Positions 56,448 to 63,155 of a stretch of 64,000 bases of DNA are shown piece by piece. Numbering within the stretch: the first letter of the stretch is position 1; every line of letters starts with the position of its first letter. Made by a program: the position numbers and the translations under genes. Below the pieces are notes generated by a model. That model was given only the letters and a program-made list of their open reading frames with translations, searched no databases and had not been told where the DNA came from. This stretch comes from Eutreptiella sp. 'Long Island Sound 2002' (taxonomy: Eukaryota > Euglenozoa > Euglenophyceae > Eutreptiales > Eutreptiaceae), in assembly GCA_964036045.1 (NCBI GenBank), contig OZ038400.1, positions 11,591,079 to 11,655,078 on the forward strand. The letters are read 5' to 3'.

Positions 56448-56807
56448 ACGGCTGGAGGCCGGGGGGCGACCGTTTCCACGTTCCCCGGGTCCCGCTCACG
56501 CGTGAACCTACGTGTACTCGGGCCATTGACCCGGGGGCCTCAGGGTCAACCCTCACTCCCGCGAACACCTCACGGCCGTCCCGGAGTTCAGGGTATTTTC
56601 CCGACTTCCCGTGGTCAGGCTTCCCATGGTTGGCCCATGGTTCACCACTCCATGGCGACTGGTTTCCCAATCCCACGGGGCTGTTGTTTGGCGTTGTCTG
56701 CCGCCCATCTGCCCTGCCCTTCTGTGCCCTCCGCCCTGCTACTTCCCGTTCCCCGTTGTCGCTTCCCGCTACCGGCCCCATCCCGGTGTCCCATCCCGCA
56801 TCCCGTG

Positions 56808-56840
56808 TTTATACCCACCGGGCCGCCAGCAACCCATTGG
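56808..56840 (-). promoter_or_regulatory. Minus-strand CCAAT and TATA box pair, inner copy
   Basis: CCAAT at 56,840-56,836 is followed 22 bases later by TATAAA at 56,813-56,808 within GGTGGGTATAAACACGG. Spacing and order suit an RNA polymerase II core promoter reading leftward, with a predicted start near 56,783. Function is inferred only. Confidence 0.5.
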
Positions 56841-56987
56841 CGCGGGCCCACTCCCCCTTCCGGGGACCGTTTCGCGCTCGTGGCACGGGTCGCTCCTATC
56901 CCATCCCCTATTCCCGGGCCCGTCCCGTCGTCTCCCTGCTATTCCCTCTACCCGGCCCCATCCCCGTGTCCCATTCCGCATCCCGTG

Positions 56988-57021
56988 TTTATACCCCACC
57001 GGGCCGCCAGCAACCCTTTGG
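56988..57021 (-). promoter_or_regulatory. Minus-strand TATA box with decayed CCAAT, outer copy
   Basis: TATAAA at 56,993-56,988 matches the inner module, but the CCAAT position reads CCAAA (57,021-57,017). It is probably the older or less functional copy. Confidence 0.4.
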
Positions 57022-57097
57022 CGCGGGCCCACTCTCCCATCCGGGGACCGTTTTGCGCTCGTGGCACGGGTCGCTCCTACCCCATCCCCTAGTCCCG

Positions 57098-57535
57098 GGG
57101 CAGTGACAGGAGCAGAGGCAGTTGCAGGGGCAGGGGTAGGGGCAGGGGCAGTGGCACGGGCAGAGGGCGGGGCAGGGGCAGTGGCTGGGGCACTGGCAGG
57201 GGCAGGGGCAGTGGCAGGGGCAGTGGCAGTGGCTGGGGCAGTGGCAGGGGCTGCGGCAGTGGCTGAGGTAGGGGCAGCGGCAGGGGCAGTTGCAGGGGCA
57301 GGGGCAGTGCCTAGGGCAGTGGCAGGGGCCGTGGCTGGGGCAGTGGCAGTGGCAGGGGCAGGGGCAGGGGCAGGGGCAGTAGCAGGGGCAGAGGCTGGGG
57401 CAGGGGCAGTGGCAGGGGCAGGGGCAGGGGCATGGGCAGGGCAGGGGCAGGGGCAGGGGCAGTGACAGGAGCAGGGGCAGTGGCAGGGGCAGGGGTAGGG
57501 GCAGGGGCAGGGGCAGGGACCAGGGGCAGGGGCAG
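57098..57535. repeat. (GGGGCA)n hexanucleotide array, first block
   Basis: Imperfect GGGGCA repeats fill the block, with GTGGCA, GAGGCA, GGGGCT and GGGGTA variants. Runs of four G separated by two bases recur on the plus strand and give strong G-quadruplex potential. The landmark CAGTGACAGGAGCAG occurs at 57,101 and 57,460 and again at 57,779 in the next block, so longer units have been copied within the microsatellite. All six frames lack stops through perfect repeats, which explains the apparent open frames. Confidence 0.95.
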
Positions 57536-57676
57536 GGTAAAGGTAAAGGTAAAGTGCTCGGGCGCTCTCCGAACTCCAGCGTATCAGTGATCCCTACCTG
57601 TCCCTCGCAGCATCCCTTCCGGCTCGCGGGGTCACAGACACCCTAGCGCCTAGGACACTGCGTTCCGACCCCACCT

Positions 57677-57687
57677 GGATTCGAACC
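57677..57687 (-). promoter_or_regulatory. Pol III B box of the SINE
   Basis: Minus-strand GGTTCGAATCC is an exact match to the B-box consensus GGTTCGANTCC, 43 bases downstream of the A-box start, the spacing found in tRNA genes. Confidence 0.85.
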
Positions 57688-57719
57688 GAGCACCTCTAGT
57701 TCAGGCGTCACGTGCATGA

Positions 57720-57730
57720 CCGCTGAACTA
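57720..57730 (-). promoter_or_regulatory. Pol III A box of the SINE
   Basis: Minus-strand TAGTTCAGCGG matches the A-box consensus TRGYNNARNNG at every constrained position and starts at base 8 of the tRNA-like head, as in tRNA genes. Confidence 0.75.
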
Positions 57731-57737
57731 CGCGAAC

Positions 57738-58590
57738 TAAGGGCATGGGCAGGGGCAGGGCAGGGGCAGGGGCAGGGGCAGTGACAGGAGCAGGGGCAGT
57801 GGCAGGGGCTGGGGTAGGGGCACGGGCAGGGGCAGAGGCAGGTGCAAGGGCAGGGGCAGGGGCAGCGGCAAGGGCAGTGACAGGGGCAGTGGCAGGGGCA
57901 GTGGCAGTGGCAGGGGCAGGGACAGAGGCGGTGGCTGTAGCAGTAGCAGTAGCAGGGGCAGGGGCAGGGGCAGTGGCAGTAGCAGGGGCAGGGGCAGGGG
58001 CAGGGGCAGGGGCAGGGGCAGCAGGGGCATTGGGAGGCAGGGGCAGTGGCAGGGGCAGGGGCAGGGGCAGTGGCAGTGGCAGGGGCAGTGGCAGTAGCAG
58101 GGGCAGGGGCTGGGGCAGGGGCAGTGGCAGTGGCAGGGGCAGGGGCAGAGGCAGAGGCATGGGCAGGGGGGGCAGGGGCAGGTGCAGAGGCAGTGGCAGG
58201 GGCAGGGGCAGGGGCAGGGAGGGGCAGGCGCAGTGGCAGGGGCAAGGGCAGGGGCATGGGCAGGGGCAGTGGGAGGTGCAGGGGCAGTGGCAGGGGCAGG
58301 GGCCGGGGCAGTTGCAGGGGCAGGGGCAGGGGCAGGGGCAGGGGCATTGGCAGTGGCAGGGGCAGGGGCAGGAGCAGAGGCAGGGGCTGTGGCAGTTGCA
58401 GTTGCAGGGGCAGGGGCAGAGGCAGGGGCAGGGGGGGCAGGGACAGGGGCAGGGGCAGTGGCAGGGGCAGTGGCAGGGGTAGGGGCAGGGGCAGTGGCAG
58501 GCGCCGGGGCAGTGGCAGGGGCAGGGGCAGGGGCAGGGGCAGGGACAGGGGCAGTGGCAGGAGCAGGGGCAGTGGCATTGGCAGGGGCAG
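57738..58590. repeat. (GGGGCA)n hexanucleotide array, second block
   Basis: The array continues to the right of the SINE, with blocks of GGGGCAGTGGCA superstructure. The string CAGGGACAGAGGCGG near 57,920 recurs near 63,957 in the third block, so the two blocks share ancestry across the intervening minisatellite. Open frames of up to 406 codons (minus strand, 57,643-58,863) translate as Pro-Leu, Cys-Pro or Ala-Pro repeats, and on the plus strand as Gly-Ala, Gly-Gln or Gly-Arg. These are repeat artefacts unless transcripts show otherwise. Confidence 0.95.
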
Positions 58591-58611
58591 GGTTGCTGGT
58601 TGCTGGTTGCT
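58591..58611 (-). repeat. (AGCAACC)3 short tandem, possible retroelement tail
   Basis: There are three exact 7-base GGTTGCT units on the plus strand, directly after GGGGCAG repeat and before GGCTGGCCC. The position resembles the SINE tail 1 kb to the left. It could instead be simple slippage. Confidence 0.5.
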
Positions 58612-58729
58612 GGCTGGCCCGCCCGAGGCGACGGCAAAGCCGAAGGGAGGCCGCCGGAAAATCGCAGCCCCCAACCGTCCACAGGGCGGTTTACTCGGTC
58701 CCGCCAGGGTGGGCCGAAGCGGGCAGCCA

Positions 58730-58764
58730 GTGACAGCACAGCCCGCGCCACCGGGGGCTGTCAC
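58730..58764. other. 8-bp perfect inverted repeat in the GC-rich island
   Basis: Arms GTGACAGC (58,730-58,737) and GCTGTCAC (58,757-58,764) flank a 19-base loop that itself holds ACAGCCC, able to compete for the GGGCTGT of the right arm. It could fold as RNA or a cruciform. No known element is recognised. Confidence 0.45.
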
Positions 58765-60907
58765 CAGCCGTAAAAGTTTTGTGCTTGGGGGGGAGGGGGG
58801 CCTCCGCGTTGGTGTGGTGGAGGTGCCCTTCTTGGGGGGGGGGGGGAGCGCGGGGCTGCGCAAGGGGCGCAGCGGTGCAGTATGCGGCTACGCATGGGCG
58901 CAAGATGGGGCTGCGCAGGGGGCAGCGCGGAGCTGCGCTGGGGCGTAGCGGCTGTGCGAGGCGCGCAGCGTGCGGTTGAGTAGGGGGCGCACTGTGGGGC
59001 TGCGCAGGGGCGCAGCACGCGGCGGCGCTGGAGCGCAGCATGTGGCGGCGCTGGTGCGCAGCGTGGGACTGCGCTGGAGCGCAGCCTGCGGCCACGCTGG
59101 GGCGCAGCGTGGGACCGTGTAGGGGGCAGCGTGGAGCTGCGCTGGGGCGCGGCGGTTGTGGAAGGGGCACAGCGTGTGGGTGAGCAAGGGGTGCAGAATC
59201 GGGCTGTGCTGGGGCCCAGCATGCGCCTGCGCCTGAGCGCAGCATGTGGCTGCGCTGGGGCGCAGCGTGGGGCCGCGCAGGGGCGCAGCGAGGAACTACG
59301 CATGGCCGCAGCAGGCGGCTGCGCATGGGCGCAGCAAGGGGCTGCGCAGGGGAGCAGTACGGGGCTGCGGGGGCGCACAGCCTGCAGCTGCGCTGAGGTG
59401 TGGCGTGGGACTGCGCAGCAGTGCTCCGTGCAGTTGCGCAGGGGGCGCAGCTTGGGCTGCGCTGGAGCGCAGCATGCGGCTGCGCTGGGGTGCAGCGGGG
59501 GACCGCGCTGGGGCGCAGCGCGGGGCTGCGCAGGGGCGCAGCGTGGAACTGCGCATGAGTGCAGTATGCGGCTGCGCTGGGGCGAAGCGGAGAACTGCGC
59601 ATGGCCGTAGCATGCGGCTGCGCAGGGGCGCAGTACGGGGCCGCGGGGGCGCGCAGTCTGCAGCTGCGCTGAGGCAGGGCGTGGGACTGCGCAGCAGTGC
59701 ACCATGCGGCCGCGCAGGGGGCGCGGCTTGGGCTGCGCTGGAGCGCAGCAAGCGGCTGCGCTGCGGCGCAGCAGAGAACTGCGCATGCTTGCAGCACGCA
59801 GCCGCGCATGGGTGCAGCATGGGGCTGCGCACGGAGCAGCGTGGAGCTGGGCTGGGCTGCCGCGGCTGCGGGAGGGGCGCAGCGTGTGGCTCAGCAAGGG
59901 GCGCAGAATGGGGCTGCGCTGGGGCTGCGCGGGAAATGCGTGGAAATGCGCAGGGGCGCAGCCTGAAGCTGCGCAAGGGACGCAGCGTGGGGCCGCGCAC
60001 GGGCGCAGCGTGGGGCCGCGCATCGGCGCAGCGTGGGGCCGCGCAGGTGCGCAGCTTGGGGCGGCGCAAGGGGCGCAGCGTGGGGCGGCGCAGGGGCGCA
60101 GCGTGGGGCGGCGCAGGGGCGCAGGGTGGGGCTGCGCATGGGCGCAGGGTGGGGCTGCGCATGGGCGCAGCGTGGGGCTGCGCATGGGCGCCGCGTGGGG
60201 CCGCGCAGGGGCGCAGCTTGGGGCCACGCAGGGGCGCAGCGTGGGGCCGCGGAGGGGCGCAGCGTGGGGCCGCCCAGGGGCGCAGCGTGGGGCGGCGCAG
60301 GGGCGCAGCGTGGGGCTGCGCAGGGGCGCAGCGTGGGGCCGTGCACGGGCGCAGCGTGGGGCCGCGCAGCGGCAGCGCAAGGGCGCAGCGTGGGGCTGCG
60401 CAAGGGCGCAGCGTGGGGCTGTGCATGGGCGCAGCGTGGGGCTGCGCAGGGGCACAGCGTGGGGCCGCGCAAGGGGCGCAGCGTGGGGCCGCGCACGGGC
60501 GCAGCGTGGGGCCGCGCACGGGCGCAACGTGGGGCCGCGCAGGGGCGCTGCGTGGGGCCGCACGGGGGCGCAGCGTGGGGCCGCGCAGGGGCGCAGCGTG
60601 GGGCTGCGCAGGGGCGCAGTGTGGGGCTGCGCATGGGCGCAGCGTGGGGCGGCGCAGGGGCGCAGTACGGGGCCGCGGGGGCGTGCAGTCTGCAGCCGCG
60701 CTGAGGCAGGGCATGGGACTGCGCAGGAGTGCACCATGCGGCTGCGCAGGAGGCTCAGCTTGAGCTGCGCTGGAGCACAGCGTGGGACCGTGCTGGGGCG
60801 CAGCTTGGGGCTGCGCGGGGGCGCAGCGTGGAAGTGCGCATGATTGCAGCAAGCGGCTGCGCTGCGGCGCAGCAGAGAACTGCGCATGGTCGCAGCATGC
60901 GGCTGCG

Positions 60908-61900
60908 CACGGGTGCAGCATGGGGCTGCGCAGGGGGCAGTGTGAAGCTACGCTGGGCTGCCGCGGCTGCGGAAGGGGCGCAGCGTGTGGCTCAGCAAAG
61001 GGCGCTGAATGGGGAATGCGCTGGGGCTGCGCGGGAAATGCGTGGAAATGCGCACGGGCGCAGCGTGGGGCGGCGCAGGGGCGCAGCGTGGGGCCGCCCA
61101 GGTGCGCAGCTTGGGGCGGCGCAAGGGGCGCAGCGTGGGGCGGCGCTAGGGCGCAGCGTGGGGCGGCGCAGGGGCGCAGGGTGGGGCTGCGCATGGGCGC
61201 AGGCTGGGGCTGCGCATGGGCGCAGGGTGGGGCTGCACATGGGCGCAGGGTGGGGCTGCACATGGGCGCGGCGTGGGGCCGCGCAGGGGCACAGGGTGGG
61301 GCTGCGCATAGGCACAGGGTGGGGCTGCGCACGGGTGCAGCATGGGGCTGCGCAGGGGGCAGCGTGAAGCTACGCTGGGCTGCCTCGGCCGCGGAAGGGG
61401 CGCAGCGTGTGGCTCAGCAAAGGGCGCTGAATGGGGACTGCGCTGGGGCTGCGCGGGAAATGCGTGGAAATGCGCACGGGCGCAGCGTGGGGCGGCGCAG
61501 GGGCGCAGCGTGGGGCCGCCCAGGTGCGCAGCTTGGGGCGGCGCAAGGGGCGCAGCGTGGGGCGGCGCAGGGGCGCAGCGTGGGGCGGCGCAGGGGCGCA
61601 GGGTGGGGCTGCGCATGGGCGCAGGCTGGGGCTGCGCATGGGCGCAGGGTGGGGCTGCACATGGGCGCAGGGTGGGGCTGCACATGGGCGCGGCGTGGGG
61701 CCGCGCAGGGGCACAGGGTGGGGCTGCGCATAGGCACAGGGTGGGGCTGCGCACGGGTGCAGCATGGGGCTGCGCAGGGGGCAGCGTGAAGCTACGCTGG
61801 GCTGCCTCGGCCGCGGAAGGGGCGCAGCGTGTGGCTCAGCAAAGGGCGCTGAATGGGGCTGCGCTGGGGCTGCGCGGGAAATGCGTGGAAATGCGCAGGG
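60908..61900. repeat. 422-bp superrepeat within the 23-bp minisatellite, 2.3 copies
   Basis: CACGGGTGCAGCATGG occurs at 60,908, 61,330 and 61,752, and the unusual GGGAAATGCGTGG at 61,033, 61,455 and 61,876. Between the landmarks the units match closely, including GAAGCTACGCTGGGCTGCC and GGCTCAGCAAAGGGCGCTG. The third copy diverges near 61,900. A more distant relative of the AAATGCG landmark lies at 59,931. Confidence 0.88.
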
Positions 61901-62060
61901 GCGCAGCGTGGGGCAGCGCAAGGGGCGCAGCGTAGGGCTGCGCAGGGGCGCAGCGTGGGGCTGCGCAGGGGTGCAGCGTGGGGCTGCGCATGGGCGCAGC
62001 GTGAAGCCGCGCAGGGGCGCAGCGTGGGGCTATGCAGGGGCGCAGGGTGCAGCTGCGCAG

Positions 62061-62535
62061 GGGCGCAGGGTGGGGCTGCACATGGGCACAGGGTGGGGCT
62101 GTGCATTAGCGCAGGGTGGGGCTGCGCATGGGCGCAGGGTGGGGCTGCGCATGGGCGCAGCGTGGGGCCGCGCAGGGGCACAAGGTGGGGCTGCGCAGGG
62201 GCACAGGGTGGGGCTGCGCATGGGCGCAGGGTGGGGCTGCGCATGGGCGCAGGGTGGGGCTGCACATGGGCGCGGCGTGGGGCTGCGCATGGGCGCAGTG
62301 TGGGGCTGTGCAGGGGCGCAGGGTGGGGCTGCACATGGGCACAGGGTGGGGCTGTGCATTAGCGCAGGGTGGGGCTGCGCATGGGCGCAGGGTGGGGCTG
62401 CGCATGGGCGCAGCGTGGGGCCGCGCAGGGGCACAAGGTGGGGCTGCGCAGGGGCACAGGGTGGGGCTGCGCATGGGCGCAGGGTGGGGCTGCGCATGGG
62501 CGCAGGGTGGGGCTGCACATGGGCGCGGCGTGGGG
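62061..62535. repeat. 253-bp superrepeat (11 x 23) within the minisatellite, two copies
   Basis: GGGCGCAGGGTGGGGC followed by CACATGGGCACAGGG starts at 62,061 and 62,314, and GTGCATTAGCGCAGG at 62,101 and 62,354. The offset is exactly 11 units of 23. Homology ends near 62,535. Confidence 0.85.
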
Positions 62536-63155
62536 CCGTGCAGGGGCGCAGCGTGGGGCTGCGCATGGGCACAACGTGGGGCTGCGCAGGGGCGCAGCGT
62601 TGGGCTGCGTAGGGGCGCAGCGTGGGGCCGCGCAAGGGGCGCAGCGTTGGGCTGCGCAGGGGCGCAGCGTTGGGCTGCGCATGGGCGCAGCGTGGGGCCG
62701 CGCAGGGGCGCAGCGTGGGGCTGCGCAGGGGCGCAGGGTGGGGCTGCGCACGGGCACAGCGTGGGGCTGCGCAGGGGAGCAGCATTGGGCCGCGCAGGGG
62801 CGGGGCGTGGGGCCGCGCAGGGGCGCAGCGTGGGGCCGTGCAGGGGCGCGGCGTGGGGCCGCGCAGGGGCGCAGCGTGGGGCTGCCCAGGGGCGCAGCGT
62901 TGGGCCGCGCAGGGGCGCAGCGTGGGGCCGCGCAGGGGCGCGGCGTTGGGCTGCCCAGGGGCGCAGCGCGGGGCCGCGCAGGGGCGCGGCGCGGGGCCGC
63001 GCAAGGGTGCAGCGTTGGGCTGCGCATGGGCGCAGCGTGGGCCTGGGCATGGGCGCAGCGTGGGGCTGTGCATGGGCGCAGCATGGGGCTGCGCAGGGGC
63101 GCAGCGTGGGGCTGCACAGGGGCGCAGTGTGGGGCTGCACAGGGGTGCAGCATGC

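Larger units (their letters stand above)
55999..56781 (-). pseudogene. Possible 260-codon reading frame of the retroelement-like block
   Basis: An open frame begins with ATG at 56,781 and runs through the (CTTA)4 tail into antisense satellite, stopping at 55,999. The translation is hydrophilic and rich in Gly, Pro, Arg, Lys and Glu. I see no zinc knuckle, coiled coil, nuclease or polymerase motif and recognise no family. The last 10 or so residues come from satellite DNA, so the original stop, if there was one, is missing. The opposite strand is also open for 338 codons here, so openness alone is weak evidence in GC-rich DNA. The ATG lies about 27 bases after a minus-strand TATAAA, close to where transcription would start, which would leave almost no leader. 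It may be a remnant of an ORF1-like region or not coding at all. Confidence 0.2.
56040..57097 (-). mobile_element. Retroelement-like block with (CTTA)n 3' tail and tandem 5' promoter module
   Basis: Read on the minus strand, the block starts next to the GGGGCA array with about 1.8 copies of a 180-bp module, continues through about 700 bases of unique GC-rich DNA and ends in CTTACTTACTTACTTA directly against the satellite. A short tandem tail at one end is typical of non-LTR retrotransposons and the SINEs they mobilise, and repeated 5' promoter monomers are known in some LINE families. No reverse transcriptase or endonuclease motif is visible, so this would be non-autonomous, internally deleted or only an end. 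The left flank is satellite and the right flank is hexanucleotide repeat, so no target-site duplication can be seen; the block sits at a junction between two repeat types. The family is not recognised. Confidence 0.5.
56772..57097 (-). repeat. 180-bp tandem promoter-like module, 1.8 copies
   Basis: CCGGCCCCATCCC begins at 56,772 and again at 56,952, and the sequence that follows matches at a 180-base offset until about 57,097, where the second copy breaks off into GGGGCA repeats. On the minus strand the inner copy (56,951-56,772) has, in order, an ETS-like CCGGAAG (56,863-56,857), CGCCAATGGG with a CCAAT box (56,840-56,836) and TATAAA (56,813-56,808). The outer copy keeps TATAAA (56,993-56,988), but its CCAAT is CCAAA (57,021-57,017) and its ETS core is changed. 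Confidence 0.8.
57536..57737 (-). mobile_element. tRNA-derived SINE-like element with (TTTACC)3 tail
   Basis: On the minus strand the element begins GTTCGCG (57,737-57,731), followed by an A box TAGTTCAGCGG that fits TRGYNNARNNG, a B box GGTTCGAATCC that fits GGTTCGANTCC perfectly, a body of about 120 bases with no tRNA counterpart, and three TTTACC units at 57,553-57,536. The B box starts at position 51 of the element, as in a tRNA. The cloverleaf is degraded: the acceptor and anticodon stems do not pair properly. This combination of internal Pol III promoter, unrelated body and short tandem tail is the standard layout of a tRNA-derived SINE of about 200 bp. It lies inside the GGGGCA array; a target duplication such as CCCTGCCC is possible but cannot be told from the repeat itself. 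The family is not identified. Confidence 0.8.
58591..58846. other. Non-tandem GC-rich island between hexanucleotide and 23-bp repeats
   Basis: This is about 256 bases with no recognised gene. It begins with three GGTTGCT units (58,591-58,611), has an interior with no tandem structure including AAAATCGCAG and GTAAAAGTTTTGTGC, and ends in two G tracts (58,787-58,800 with one A, and 13 G at 58,834-58,846). The 7-bp tandem at the left edge would be a (AGCAACC)3 tail for a minus-strand element, similar in position to the tails at 57,536 and 56,040. I see no A or B box, so a retroelement fragment is only one possibility. Confidence 0.55.
58847..63155. repeat. 23-bp GC-rich hairpin minisatellite, about 185 units
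   Basis: The unit is GCTGCGC, AGGG, GCGCAGC, then GTGGG: a 7-bp perfect hairpin with a 4-base loop plus a 5-base spacer. The region up to about 59,980 is divergent, with irregular longer units such as GCAGTACGGGG (59,355, 59,631, 60,663). From about 60,000 to 60,660 and 61,900 to 63,150 the units are very regular. Common variants are T, C or G at the third stem base and AGGG, ATGG, ACGG or AAGG in the loop. Each unit has three CpGs. Because 23 is not a multiple of 3 and the unit contains no stop triplet in any frame, all six frames stay open for long stretches (up to 708 codons, minus strand 58,761-60,887); the products are 23-residue repeats and I do not call them genes. Confidence 0.95.

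Noticed and set aside
56090-57106. 338-codon plus-strand frame in the retroelement-like block
   Set aside because: It is Pro/Ser-rich and antisense to the promoter module and tail orientation, and its C-terminal third is just the 180-bp duplication translated. Base composition explains the lack of stops.
57661-57737. Functional tRNA gene
   Set aside because: A and B boxes are good, but the acceptor, D and anticodon stems do not pair and a long non-tRNA body with a tandem tail follows; a SINE head fits better.
57643-58863. 406-codon minus-strand Pro/Leu/Ala/Cys-rich frame across the GGGGCA array
   Set aside because: It is a direct translation of stop-free hexanucleotide repeats running through part of the SINE and island; there is no start context, domain or splice evidence.
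58761-60887. 708-codon minus-strand frame and similar long frames at 59,246-60,763 (+), 59,296-61,332 (-), 62,030-63,673 (-) and 62,116-63,792 (+)
   Set aside because: The 23-bp unit contains no stop triplet in any frame, so all six frames are open over kilobases. The products are simple 23-residue repeats.
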